Shown piece after piece: positions 9,205 through 18,046 of a DNA stretch of 64,000 bases. Made by a program: the position numbers and the translations under genes. Numbering within the stretch: position 1 is the first letter of the stretch; the number at the start of each line of letters is the position of its first letter. Under the pieces are notes generated by a model. The model saw only the letters and a list, made by a program, of their open reading frames with translations. It had not been told where the DNA came from and searched no databases. The stretch lies in assembly GCF_020819555.1 (NCBI RefSeq), contig NZ_JAJHJB010000027.1, forward strand, positions 1 through 64,000, in the 5' to 3' direction. The stretch comes from Pelosinus baikalensis. GTDB lineage: Bacteria > Bacillota > Negativicutes > DSM-13327.

Positions 9205-10185
9205 TTACATATTATTGATAATACGTTTAATATCTGGAATTAAGTCCTGAAAAGCTGTTGGAATAGCAAGAAGTTTTTTTACATTTGCTATAGCCAGAAG
9301 AGTATTATTTCTTTGTATGTATATTTCTATCTGATATGTTAAAATCGCAACTGAAATAGTTTGCAGTGAATCACCGTGGTAGTTAGAATCACACTCTTTA
9401 ATGTCCCCATGCAAGTAAACTTCTAATGTCTCACCGGCAAAACAATTTCCGTAATAGAAAGTTTCCCTCTCAAGTAACGATAAATACTGCAGAACGTTCG
9501 ATGGGAAACCTGGTTTAAGCTTTTGTGATAACACTACAAATTCGGCCCAATCCATAATTTTACTAAATTTTGCAAAAACCATAGCATGTCCTGGAGCCGC
9601 ATCTTGATCATTAGCTACATAATACGTTATTGGCTCCTTTATCTTAATTTTTTCTGCTTTATTACCAAAACCGTTACTACGTATATTTTTCGATCTTAAT
9701 ATCGCTTCCGGGGTTTTCGATAGCTTAGGCAAAACGGCAAAGCACTCCGACCTAGGAACAGAGACTTTTCGGGATTCAACTGCACTTTCTCCGACATCTA
9801 CTACTATTAAACTATTAGCTCTCATAGAAGGCTGTTTATTTAAATCCCACTGGCTGGCATTTGGTGCTATTTCTCCGTCTCTCCCAAGTACATAGGAAGA
9901 CTCTAAGATTGTTTCCCCAAAGCGAGCCACATCAACACCTACTGAAACTTTATCCCAAAGTTTGTAGGAAGAAAAATTGGAACACGGAGGAACTTTTAAA
10001 TGGGTCATAAAATAAGCCGGATAAAGGGTTAAACCTTGGTTATCCTTAATTTGATTTGGTAGTATTCCAGTGTTAAGTGTAAGTTGATGGCTATGAGCGT
10101 TTCCAAATAGCAAAAGTAAAGCATATTCGTTTAAAACCCCTAAACCAACATGGCTCATTGTTAATTCAATATTTTCAATTAACAT
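9205..10185 (-). CDS. LnmK-like double-hot-dog acyltransferase/decarboxylase
   Basis: 326-residue protein recognised by its layout rather than by a short catalytic motif. The N-terminal MSHVGLGVLNEYALLLLFGN, then a LTLYPAYF stretch and a VARFGETILESS strand, resemble LnmK (leinamycin) and related biosynthetic hot-dog proteins. LnmK moves methylmalonyl from CoA to its own active Tyr and then to an ACP with decarboxylation, giving propionyl-ACP. The Tyr in LTLYPAYF is a candidate equivalent. It lies between the AT-ER and the twin ACP genes, consistent with loading one of them. Other outcomes are a different acyl specificity or an inactive scaffold. Family assignment is from memory of the fold pattern and needs a profile search. 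Confidence 0.6.
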   Translation of the reverse strand: MLIENIELTMSHVGLGVLNEYALLLLFGNAHSHQLTLNTGILPNQIKDNQGLTLYPAYFMTHLKVPPCSNFSSYKLWDKVSVGVDVARFGETILESSYVLGRDGEIAPNASQWDLNKQPSMRANSLIVVDVGESAVESRKVSVPRSECFAVLPKLSKTPEAILRSKNIRSNGFGNKAEKIKIKEPITYYVANDQDAAPGHAMVFAKFSKIMDWAEFVVLSQKLKPGFPSNVLQYLSLLERETFYYGNCFAGETLEVYLHGDIKECDSNYHGDSLQTISVAILTYQIEIYIQRNNTLLAIANVKKLLAIPTAFQDLIPDIKRIINNM

Positions 10186-10308
10186 TTATTCTTACTCCTT
10201 CTCTAATCAGCAATGTGCTACGTCCCACATAAGTAATTATTTAAGTGGATAACATATATATTAACGTTCAACTAAATGACCGTACGGTATAAAATCTATT
10301 TTTGGCTA

Positions 10309-12633
10309 CTAACTATTAGCCAATCGCAAATTGTGATAACGTTGATTTAATAGTTCCGCCACTTCAGTCATTATTTTCTCTGCTATCTCATCAACATGTC
10401 GATTTTTCCAGTTTGCTAAATCTGTCCCTTTAACAAATTGATTGAAAGCTCCTAAGGCTGGACCACAGTGAATTTGATAGTCTACCTTAGATTCTTCACT
10501 ACCATTTAAAGCAAGACGACTACTATACCCAAAATACCATCTAAAAATTAAAGCCATTTTATGTTTAGGATTACGTTCCGCCTTTTCGATTTCTTGAGCG
10601 GGATAAAAAGATTTGACCTCTTTATAAACTTCTTCAAAACTTCGTTTAAAGTACTTTTCCTGAATTTGCAGCTTAGTCTTCTCATCGATTTCGTCTAAAG
10701 AACTATATTGACGATATAATTCATATAATTTGTTGGCTCTAGCCGGAAAAAATACCCCCTTTTTTAACACTTGAACCTTGGAGCCTAACTCAAACATATC
10801 TCCCGCCGGTGCATAGTCAGTATCCTGGACATTCATTTGCTGCAATAAATCTTTTACTGCAGCACTAGTAGCCGCTTCTACTGTGCATTGGTTAATTGAA
10901 CCCGTCAAAATGAAGTCAGCTCCCAATATAAACGCTGCAGCAGCGGCTTCAGGGGTTCCAATCCCACCAGCGGCTCCAACACGAATTTTCCTATGATACT
11001 GATACTTTTCCATCATTTCATTTCGCAATTTTATCATCGCCGGCATTAAAGCATAGGCAACTCCGCCATCCGTATGACCGCCAGAATCTGCCTCAACACA
11101 AATATCATCTGCCATGGCAATTTCTTTTGCTAAATCAGCTTCTACCTTTGTGATCTTTTGTTCGGCTAGTAGTTTATCGATAATCCGTTCCGGTGCCGGA
11201 CTTAAGAACGCTGTTGCCACCTCCGGTCGAGATACTTTAGCAATAATCATATTTCTAGCAATGATTTTCCCGTGCTGATCCCGTGTTAATCCTTTCACAC
11301 GATATTTTACTAACGCTGGCGTAACACTAAAAAAAGCAGTTGCTTCTACAGTTTTTACTCCATATGCTAAAAAGAGATCAATCGTTTTTTCTTCCATGTC
11401 GGGATTACTTGGATTATGTAATAAATTCAATCCATAAGCTTCTCCTGCGGATAGTTCTTTTTGAATATACTGAATTGAAGCTTCTACTTCGGATAAAGCC
11501 AAACCACCTGATCCAAAAAAACCCATCATTTGCGCTTTTCCCATTTTTACGACCATCTCCTGCGAAGCAATCCCTCTGTACATACCACCAGTTACATATG
11601 CATATTTGAGATTATAATCTGTTTTAAACTCGAGACTTCCTAATGATGAAGGATCAAATTCCGCTGTTAAGCGTCCCTGACTAGCCTCATCCAATTTCAC
11701 TACATTAGAGCCGCTTGCAATTTCTGCTGCCGTTGGCACAGAATGATCATTGTCTATCTCAATACTTTTAATCACTAACGGCTCGGTCTCTTTTTTAATC
11801 CGCCGGACCAATCCAGTTAAAACATTACCTATTCCGATCTCGAAAAATTCCATTTTTCCAAGACCCATTAAATATCGAATACTCTCCGTCCATTTTACCG
11901 GATGAGTAATCTGATCAATCAAATTCTGCTTAATATCAGATTGTTTATATGGTCTGGAGTGAACATTTGATATTACGGGAATTGTTAACTCTGAAAATAT
12001 AAAGCTATTTAAAAACGATGCAAATTCTTCTTTAGCCTCCTTCATGTAGCGCGAATGAAAAGCTCCACTTGTTTTTAAGACGATAAACATCTGTACATCT
12101 TTGATTCCCTCAAAAATTGGTTTTACACAATCAATATCAGTTTTCAAACCAGAAATCACAATTTGTGTTGGCGAATTGTAGTTAGCAATATCAATACTCT
12201 GCAAATTATTCTGCTCTAAAGCGTCTGTTATTTGTTCTTCATTTAGTCCAATTACTGCAGCCATGCCACCGCGAGTAGCATGACTCATTAGCTCTCCTCT
12301 CTTTTTCACTAATTTTAACCCTTCTCCGAAACTGAAGGCTCCAGCCGCAAATAATGCATTATATTCCCCCAAACTATGACCAGCAACGTAATCTGGCTTT
12401 TTTCCTGTTTCTCTTATTTTTCTAAGATAGCTTAATCCATTAACTATATACAGCGCAGGTTGAGTAAACTGAGTTTGGCCTAAGTTTGAGTGTGGATCTT
12501 CCATACACAATTCCTTAATTGAATATCCTAAAATATCATCTGCCTCGTCAGTTAACTCCTTATATTCATCAAACAGTGTTCCACCCATACCTATACTTTG
12601 TGAACCTTGACCGGGAAAAATATATGTAATCAA
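10309..12633 (-). CDS. pksE: trans-acting acyltransferase-enoylreductase fusion (PksE-like)
   Basis: 774-residue two-domain protein. Residues 1-290 are a malonyl-CoA:ACP acyltransferase with GQGS (8-11), the nucleophile in GHSLGE (Ser87) and the His in AFHS (193). Residues about 320-774 are an FMN-dependent nitronate-monooxygenase-fold enoylreductase (PfaD type), with GAAGGIGTPEAAAAA and GSINQCTVEA in the flavin-binding part. It matches the length and order of PksE from the bacillaene cluster. It is the only intact malonyl AT in the window, so it should load the AT-less PKS modules; the ER half would reduce enoyl-ACP in trans. The start gives the standard MITYIFPGQGSQ N-terminus. Confidence 0.93.
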   Translation of the reverse strand: MITYIFPGQGSQSIGMGGTLFDEYKELTDEADDILGYSIKELCMEDPHSNLGQTQFTQPALYIVNGLSYLRKIRETGKKPDYVAGHSLGEYNALFAAGAFSFGEGLKLVKKRGELMSHATRGGMAAVIGLNEEQITDALEQNNLQSIDIANYNSPTQIVISGLKTDIDCVKPIFEGIKDVQMFIVLKTSGAFHSRYMKEAKEEFASFLNSFIFSELTIPVISNVHSRPYKQSDIKQNLIDQITHPVKWTESIRYLMGLGKMEFFEIGIGNVLTGLVRRIKKETEPLVIKSIEIDNDHSVPTAAEIASGSNVVKLDEASQGRLTAEFDPSSLGSLEFKTDYNLKYAYVTGGMYRGIASQEMVVKMGKAQMMGFFGSGGLALSEVEASIQYIQKELSAGEAYGLNLLHNPSNPDMEEKTIDLFLAYGVKTVEATAFFSVTPALVKYRVKGLTRDQHGKIIARNMIIAKVSRPEVATAFLSPAPERIIDKLLAEQKITKVEADLAKEIAMADDICVEADSGGHTDGGVAYALMPAMIKLRNEMMEKYQYHRKIRVGAAGGIGTPEAAAAAFILGADFILTGSINQCTVEAATSAAVKDLLQQMNVQDTDYAPAGDMFELGSKVQVLKKGVFFPARANKLYELYRQYSSLDEIDEKTKLQIQEKYFKRSFEEVYKEVKSFYPAQEIEKAERNPKHKMALIFRWYFGYSSRLALNGSEESKVDYQIHCGPALGAFNQFVKGTDLANWKNRHVDEIAEKIMTEVAELLNQRYHNLRLANS

Positions 12634-12706
12634 TTTTGCTATCCCCTTTCAAAAGAATTTCTAATATAGAGCACCTTTATCTCTTACATCTTCATCACTA
12701 ACATCT

Positions 12707-13480
12707 TCAATCTTCCCACGGCAACTGCCCCTTTTCTACATACCGAAAAATTCCCTCCATATTGCGCGGATCAGAAAATACCTCCTGATTTGCCGCTAAC
12801 GCCAATGATTTGGATTGAAGGAGCGAGTCATATAACCCGGTCATATAGCGTTTATAACGTGAAATCCCTGTTTTAGACAAATGTCTAAGACGAAGTAAAT
12901 GCTTACGAAGCAGAACTTCGCTCTGAACATCACAGGCATCTACCAAGCCCCATGTATATGCTTGTTGTGCAGATATCCCTTGAGTTGTCAAGGTTAAATA
13001 GTGGGCTTTTTGAAATCCGACTCGACGAATTAAAAACGGCAGAACACAAGCTGGCAAAAGCCCAAATAACAGTTCAGATAAACTAAATTGTGCGGTCTGA
13101 CCAGCAAGCACAATATCACTGGCTGCAACGAATCCTACCCCTCCTGCATTCACCTTTCCTTGAACATGAGAAATTGTTATAAATGGTCCGGTTGCTAATT
13201 TGAACCATAAATCGTATAGAGGTTCAGGATTTTGTTCACATTGTTTTCCACTTGCTATTTTTTCGTACATACCTTTAAAATCAGCCCCAAAGCAAAAAAC
13301 TTCAGGCAAACCTTCCAACACCACGATAGTAACCGTTTCTCGACACAATTCTAACACTTGATTACATTCTTCAATCAAACGTTCATTAATGGTGTTATTG
13401 AATTCTGGACGATAAAACTGTATGAAACAAACCGGATCTTGAAAACGAACTTGAATCGTTTGATAATTCATGAAATCCAC
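12707..13480 (-). CDS. pksH: PksH-type enoyl-CoA hydratase (beta-branching dehydratase, ECH1)
   Basis: 257-residue crotonase-fold protein. It keeps FCFGADF and the oxyanion-hole region GKVNAGGVGFVAASD, and ends in GQLPWED, all very close to B. subtilis PksH as I recall it. It would dehydrate the HMG-like intermediate made by the HMG synthase. A GTG at 13480, overlapping the HMG synthase stop, gives the PksH-like N-terminus; an ATG at 13471 is the alternative. No PksI-type decarboxylating ECH2 follows here, so that step must be encoded beyond the left edge, fused in the PKS, or absent. Confidence 0.92.
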   Translation of the reverse strand: MDFMNYQTIQVRFQDPVCFIQFYRPEFNNTINERLIEECNQVLELCRETVTIVVLEGLPEVFCFGADFKGMYEKIASGKQCEQNPEPLYDLWFKLATGPFITISHVQGKVNAGGVGFVAASDIVLAGQTAQFSLSELLFGLLPACVLPFLIRRVGFQKAHYLTLTTQGISAQQAYTWGLVDACDVQSEVLLRKHLLRLRHLSKTGISRYKRYMTGLYDSLLQSKSLALAANQEVFSDPRNMEGIFRYVEKGQLPWED

Positions 13481-14730
13481 TCATATTCACGATGAAATTC
13501 TCGGATCTCTCTTAAATATAATCGTTCTTTTCCTTTACACGAGACCAACGCTCCCGGAATAAATTGAAAATCTAACTTAACGTTACGGGTCCCGAATTTC
13601 ACTGCACCACTGCCTCTCAATAAGGCTTCATATTCATCCATAGATAATTGAAAGCGCTCATTTAATTGATCCTCCAGCCTAAAACGGCGCTGATATTCTT
13701 GCCCTTGTGCTGTGACAACCCCACTATAAAACTCAGAACAACAACCCGATCCATAAGAAAAACAGCCAATTCGTTTAGGAGAATCAAACCGCCCTTGATC
13801 AATCGTACTCGCCAAAGACAGGAATATGGTGGCTCCCATAATATTTCCGACACGTTGACAATATTTCATTCCTGGCATAACACGCTGCTCAAAATCCTCT
13901 TCTATCTGAGGTGGTTTGGCTTTGAGCATCTTGCGCATCATGCTCCGATGCGCCCCTTTTACCATTCCGCCAAACGGGGTATGAAAGGCAAGATACTGAA
14001 ATGTTTTTTCATAATCTACACCAGTTACTCGTTTTTGATATTCTAAAAAGGCCTGCTCGCAACAATCTAAATAAGATGATAAGGATAAATCCGAATCCCC
14101 AGCTTCGCTATCCGGAATGGGACGACACGTATCCATTACCTCATAACCATAGTATCCATTGGCTCCCACATCTACTTGAAATACATAAGGACTTTCACTG
14201 ACTAAAATGGCCACAGCTCCTGCGCCTCCACTTGGTTCAGCAAAAGACCAATCCACGCTCAAGGCCTCTCCCGCATCAGCTACCATAAATCGAGAAATAT
14301 CCGTTGCAATCACCAGAGCTTTAGCACCAGGCGAGGACTGGGACAAAATAAAGTTGATTGCCATTTGAAATCCAGCAGTACCAGAATAGCAGGCTTGTTT
14401 GAGTTCAAACAAACGACAATTCCGATTCAGCCCCAAATAGTGATGTATATAGGTACTCATAGACTTTCCAAAATCAATGCCAGATTCCGTGCATGTAATG
14501 AGTAGCTCAATCCGATCTTTTTCTTTTTCAGAAAGGGAGTCCACTATTGGCTTGGCCGCATTAACCCCATATGTGACCGGATCTTCATACGGCAGGGCTA
14601 CGGCCTTTTCTTTCATCAATAAATTTTCAAATCTTGTGGTATCCAATTGACGATGCTGTGCTAATTGCCCCACATCTAAATACGCTGTCCCTCCAAAAAC
14701 ATTTATCGCTTCAATTCCAACAGAAACCAT
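13468..14730 (-). CDS. pksG: HMG-CoA synthase-like beta-branching enzyme (PksG-like)
   Basis: 420 residues from ATG at 14730, placed after AGGAGAGAG; an upstream GTG would overlap that ribosome site. The nucleophilic Cys lies in KQACYSGTAG (C114) and a catalytic His in FHTPFGG. It condenses an acyl unit from the donor ACP with the beta-keto group of the growing chain to start beta-alkylation. It follows the decarboxylating KS gene by 19 bp and overlaps the PksH-like gene by 13 bp, as expected of an HMGS cassette. GC content is visibly higher than in the pksB-loaP-pksD end of the cluster. Confidence 0.95.
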   Translation of the reverse strand: MVSVGIEAINVFGGTAYLDVGQLAQHRQLDTTRFENLLMKEKAVALPYEDPVTYGVNAAKPIVDSLSEKEKDRIELLITCTESGIDFGKSMSTYIHHYLGLNRNCRLFELKQACYSGTAGFQMAINFILSQSSPGAKALVIATDISRFMVADAGEALSVDWSFAEPSGGAGAVAILVSESPYVFQVDVGANGYYGYEVMDTCRPIPDSEAGDSDLSLSSYLDCCEQAFLEYQKRVTGVDYEKTFQYLAFHTPFGGMVKGAHRSMMRKMLKAKPPQIEEDFEQRVMPGMKYCQRVGNIMGATIFLSLASTIDQGRFDSPKRIGCFSYGSGCCSEFYSGVVTAQGQEYQRRFRLEDQLNERFQLSMDEYEALLRGSGAVKFGTRNVKLDFQFIPGALVSCKGKERLYLREIREFHREYEWIS

Positions 14731-14749
14731 ATTCTCTCTCCTCACATAA

Positions 14750-15988
14750 CTACTTTGTATTTTCTAAACAAATTGCAGTATTAATTCCACCGAACCCCAT
14801 ACTTAAACTTAGAGCATGTCCAATATCATGCTCTACAGATTCAGCACCAACCCAATTAAAGGATGATTCTATAGGATCTTCCAAATTTCTCGTAGGATGG
14901 AGTCTAGACTCTTTCATTTGCAAAAGAGTTGCAATAACTTCTACAGTGCCAGCTGCACTCAACCCATGACCAGTAATGGATTTAGTCGCATTGATATAGG
15001 CATGAGATAATTGACAGTCCCGAATTGCTTTTATTTCTATTTCATCTCCAATTATGGAACCAGTTCCATGAGGATTAATATAATCAATTTCTTGAGCAGA
15101 TATCTTCGCATACTCTAAGGCCTTTTTTATCACCCCAACCTCTCCCTCGCAGGAGGGATTCGGATTGCGATTAGCATCCATTCCTATAGCCCAGCCTGAA
15201 ATTCTAGCATAAGGTTTTGCCTGACGCCTCATGGCAAAATCAGCGCGCTCTATCACAACTACACCACAGGATTCTCCATAAATAAACCCATCCCGATTTT
15301 TATCAAAAGGACGACAAGCCATTGCAGGTTCCTTTGCATACCGATCAGTTCCCATAGCACCTAAAGATCGCAATGCTTGGCACTCCCAGTACGTAATATC
15401 CATTAACGCTCCCATAGCAATACATATGTCAACCTGCCCCGTTTGAACCGCATGAATTGCCTGAATAATTGCCAGTTGACCACTTGCGGAAGCCCCTCCC
15501 ACCGTATAAGCAAATCCTTTAATCCCAAATTGTTCTGTACAAAGTCCACACAAATCACTATCCATAAAGGATATTCCATAGGTTGGACGCACAAGACGGG
15601 CGCGATCTTGATACGTTTCATACATTTGCACCAGTTCCCGTTGTTGTAGATTAGATCCGCCAATTACCAAGCCAACACGACTAGGATCTATGGCATCTAG
15701 TTTCGCCTCGTCCCAAGCTTCCTGAAGGGTAATCATGGCTACTTGCCCTGAAAAGGATGCTGTCCGCAGCACTCGTTTTGAAAAATGCTCTGGAAAAGGA
15801 AACAAAGGTATCTCAGCACCTATAAATGAGGTCTTTTTTTGTCGTCCTGGACGCTGCATCACATCAAATGCATGTTGCCCTTGCATTAACGCTGAGGTAA
15901 AAGCAGTTTTTCCCTTCCCAATAGCCGAGGTAATTCCTATGCCTGTAATAAAAATATCAGACTGATTTTGATTTTTCATATAACACAT
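14750..15988 (-). CDS. pksF: decarboxylating ketosynthase of the HMGS cassette (PksF-like)
   Basis: 412-residue KS-fold protein. The normal nucleophile Cys is Ser (S167 in VGGASASGQ), while the two histidines are kept (NPHGTGS and ITGHGLS). This Cys-to-Ser form is the known mark of KS enzymes that only decarboxylate malonyl-ACP to acetyl-ACP. It overlaps the donor ACP gene. Start at 15988 is backed by AGGAG nine bases upstream; a second ATG at 15979 has poorer spacing. It feeds acetyl-ACP to the HMG synthase. Confidence 0.94.
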   Translation of the reverse strand: MCYMKNQNQSDIFITGIGITSAIGKGKTAFTSALMQGQHAFDVMQRPGRQKKTSFIGAEIPLFPFPEHFSKRVLRTASFSGQVAMITLQEAWDEAKLDAIDPSRVGLVIGGSNLQQRELVQMYETYQDRARLVRPTYGISFMDSDLCGLCTEQFGIKGFAYTVGGASASGQLAIIQAIHAVQTGQVDICIAMGALMDITYWECQALRSLGAMGTDRYAKEPAMACRPFDKNRDGFIYGESCGVVVIERADFAMRRQAKPYARISGWAIGMDANRNPNPSCEGEVGVIKKALEYAKISAQEIDYINPHGTGSIIGDEIEIKAIRDCQLSHAYINATKSITGHGLSAAGTVEVIATLLQMKESRLHPTRNLEDPIESSFNWVGAESVEHDIGHALSLSMGFGGINTAICLENTK

Positions 15989-16205
15989 CGACTAATTCTC
16001 CTATGTTTTTTGCCCCAAACAACTCCACTCGAGGAATTTCCAAGGATAAAGATTCCATTGTCATCGCTACAATTTCAGCGCGATCCACCGAGTTTGCCCC
16101 CAGTTGTGCCAGTTGATCGCTAGGCTTAATTAGCTCACTTTCTAATTCTGGAATTACCTCGTAAGTATGGCGTACAATAATCTCAAAAATATCTGTTTTA
16201 TTCAT
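15957..16205 (-). CDS. acpK: donor acyl carrier protein of the HMGS cassette (AcpK-like)
   Basis: 82-residue ACP with the arm-bearing Ser39 in LGANSVDRAEIV, the variant motif typical of AcpK-type donor ACPs rather than GxDSL. It holds malonyl then acetyl groups for the decarboxylating KS and HMG synthase encoded directly downstream; its 3' end overlaps the KS gene by 32 bp. The ribosome site reads AAAAGGAGAAG. Confidence 0.93.
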   Translation of the reverse strand: MNKTDIFEIIVRHTYEVIPELESELIKPSDQLAQLGANSVDRAEIVAMTMESLSLEIPRVELFGAKNIGELVDVLYEKSKSV

Positions 16206-16340
16206 TTTCTTCTCCTTTTAAATAAATTGTTTTGTAAAGTTAAATATAAATGGGAACCTGCCATCCTTCCTGGTAACAATGCTTTTCACAAAACACATCG
16301 CAAAAAGGAGACAAGGCCCCATGCAAAACATTGCATCAAT

Positions 16341-16674
16341 TTAGCCAACCAATGGCTCCGCCTCTTGTTTGATTCTAACTAATCCGTTTAAAACTTTACC
16401 TACTCCGATTTCTTCAAATTGCATTTCGCCACGCCCTATTAAATATTGAATACTCCCTGTCCGTGAGATAACACAATGCATTGACAACATATAAAGCAGG
16501 TTGAGTATATTGAGTTTGGCTTAATTTTAAGTTTGGATCTTCCACACAAAGTTCCTTAATTGAATATCCTAAGATCTCGTCCGCCTCTGCCGTTAATTCC
16601 TTAAATTTATCAAAAAGTGTTCCACCCATTCCCTTAGTCTGAGAACCTTGTCCAGGAAAAATAAATGTAATCAT
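16341..16674 (-). pseudogene. decayed malonyl acyltransferase (internal deletion and frameshift)
   Basis: The first about 70 codons (MITFIFPGQGSQ through YVVNALCYL) are about 80% identical to the AT half of the nearby AT-ER protein. The frame then runs into junk and stops at 16414. In another frame the next stretch (IQYLIGRGEMQFEEIG to QEAEPLVG, stop at 16341) matches the end of the same AT domain, about residues 251-286. So about 178 residues, including the catalytic Ser and His, have been deleted and the ends are joined out of frame. It probably was a PksC-like stand-alone AT or an AT copy. It keeps its own ribosome site but cannot make an active enzyme. Confidence 0.88.
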
Positions 16675-16708
16675 TTCTTTCTTATCTCCTTTTATAATAA
16701 ATTTCTAA

Positions 16709-17662
16709 TTAAAACATCCTTTCTTTTATTTTTTCGAATTTCTTAATGTCCTGACCAAAAGGAGTTAACACATCATAAATTTGTGATAAAGAATCTTTAT
16801 TCAAAATTTTCTTCACAAAATTAGCCAATGTTCCAGATGGTCCCAAATCAATATAGTTAAACTGACCAATTTTTTCAAATTTTAATATTGTTTTTTCAAA
16901 ATAAATCGGTTGCCTTGCAATATCCCAAAAATACTTTGGAGAAAACTCGATAGCATTACCACTTAGTAAAGAAGATATAATCGGTATTCCTGGTTTTTTA
17001 AAAAAAATTTTGTGTATTTTTTTTATATACTCATTTTCTATTGAGTCAATGTTCGAAGAATGAAAACCATATCTCACGGGAATTGTTTGAAAAGTAATAT
17101 TTCTATTTATTAAATATTCTTCAATTTTTAATAACTTTTTACTATTGCCAGAAATAACAAAATGAGAAAAGTAATTAATTGCTGCTAAATCTGAATTAAG
17201 TGAAATTTCCTGAACTTGATAATATAGTTCTGGATTGTGAATTATTGCTATCATACTCCCTAATTCACAACAGCTCTCAATTAACTTTGCCTGCTTCAGA
17301 AGGCATTCTATCGTTTCTTCCACCGAAATAATACCGGCAACTGCTGCTGAAGTAAATTCTCCTAAACTTGCTCCTAAAACATAATCAGGCTCAATTCCAC
17401 TTTCTATTAATACGCGTGCTAATGAATATTCCACCATGAAAATAGCTGGATGAGTATATAAAAGATGATCAAAGTTATCAGCCTTACTTTTTGTTTTATT
17501 GTATATTTCATCAGTAATTGAAAGACCAACATTTTTATATACTATGTCATCTAATGTTGACATCCATCGCCTGAATACCGCATTTTTACAGTATAGTTCT
17601 TTCCCCATATGGTAATATTGAGATCCTTGGCCCGAAAACATAAATACAATATTTTTTTTCAT
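16709..17662 (-). CDS. pksD: PksD-like acyl hydrolase (proofreading AT homologue)
   Basis: 317-residue AT-fold protein. The N-terminus (FMFSGQGSQYYHMGKELY) closely matches PksD. The nucleophile region is LGASLGEF (Ser99) with Ala where malonyl ATs have His, and a later GFHS supplies the catalytic His. PksD/PedC-type enzymes remove stalled acyl groups from carrier proteins. It is the first gene after the terminator-bearing leader, and is strongly AT-rich compared with the HMGS cassette. A true acyltransferase role cannot be fully excluded. Confidence 0.88.
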   Translation of the reverse strand: MKKNIVFMFSGQGSQYYHMGKELYCKNAVFRRWMSTLDDIVYKNVGLSITDEIYNKTKSKADNFDHLLYTHPAIFMVEYSLARVLIESGIEPDYVLGASLGEFTSAAVAGIISVEETIECLLKQAKLIESCCELGSMIAIIHNPELYYQVQEISLNSDLAAINYFSHFVISGNSKKLLKIEEYLINRNITFQTIPVRYGFHSSNIDSIENEYIKKIHKIFFKKPGIPIISSLLSGNAIEFSPKYFWDIARQPIYFEKTILKFEKIGQFNYIDLGPSGTLANFVKKILNKDSLSQIYDVLTPFGQDIKKFEKIKERMF

Positions 17663-18046
17663 TTACTCTTCATCCTTTAGTTTATAATTAGCAACCCGAC
17701 TCGTACTGAGTCTTATGTGACATCCAAATTCGATCTGTTATTATCCTAAAAGGAAGGATTACACTTTCTTCTAGGATGAAAAAATTCAGCAAATCAAGTT
17801 TGACTTGCTGAATGCTATCAATTTAATTTATTCTTCAATCATTTATATTGACATCAAAAACATCGGTTTGATGAAATTTATGGTTAATACTTAAGTAAAC
17901 AAATACTCCATGTTAAAAGCATAGTTTTACCTTTCATGTAAAAAAGCCTACACTACCTTTATATACCACATCTATAACCTCATTAGTCACCTATATGGGC
18001 CGAAACACCAAACAGGTATCCCTCTGATTTTTTTCAGTCCTTATGA
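17663..18046 (-). promoter_or_regulatory. 5' leader of the PKS operon, likely LoaP target
   Basis: 384 nt without a gene between loaP and pksD. In transcript order it holds a small stem ACC-GGT (18007-18017) inside a possible GGG-CCC clamp (17997-18022), an intrinsic terminator (17778-17813), and a second long hairpin (17743-17777; ATCCTA/TAGGAT plus about seven inner pairs). LoaP proteins act on an RNA hairpin in leaders ahead of terminators. Which hairpin would be recognised here is inference. Confidence 0.6.
17778..17813 (-). terminator. intrinsic terminator in the PKS operon leader
   Basis: ATTCAGCAA and TTGCTGAAT form a nine-pair stem (17784-17813), extended by three inner pairs after one mismatch, followed in the transcript by a T-run at 17783-17778. 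It lies after loaP and before pksD, where it would stop transcription unless LoaP modifies the polymerase. Confidence 0.8.

Noticed and set aside
13666..14201. Overlapping plus-strand frames opposite the HMG synthase gene
   Set aside because: No ribosome sites, and the minus-strand gene has full family motifs.
16414..16674. An 86-residue 'acyltransferase' as a real small protein
   Set aside because: It is the front of a deleted and frameshifted AT; the rest of the domain continues in another frame down to 16341, and the catalytic residues are gone.
17997..18022. GGG-ACC stem as a firmly assigned LoaP-binding hairpin
   Set aside because: The pairing is short and bulged, and I cannot match it to a known LoaP element by eye; kept only as a candidate.
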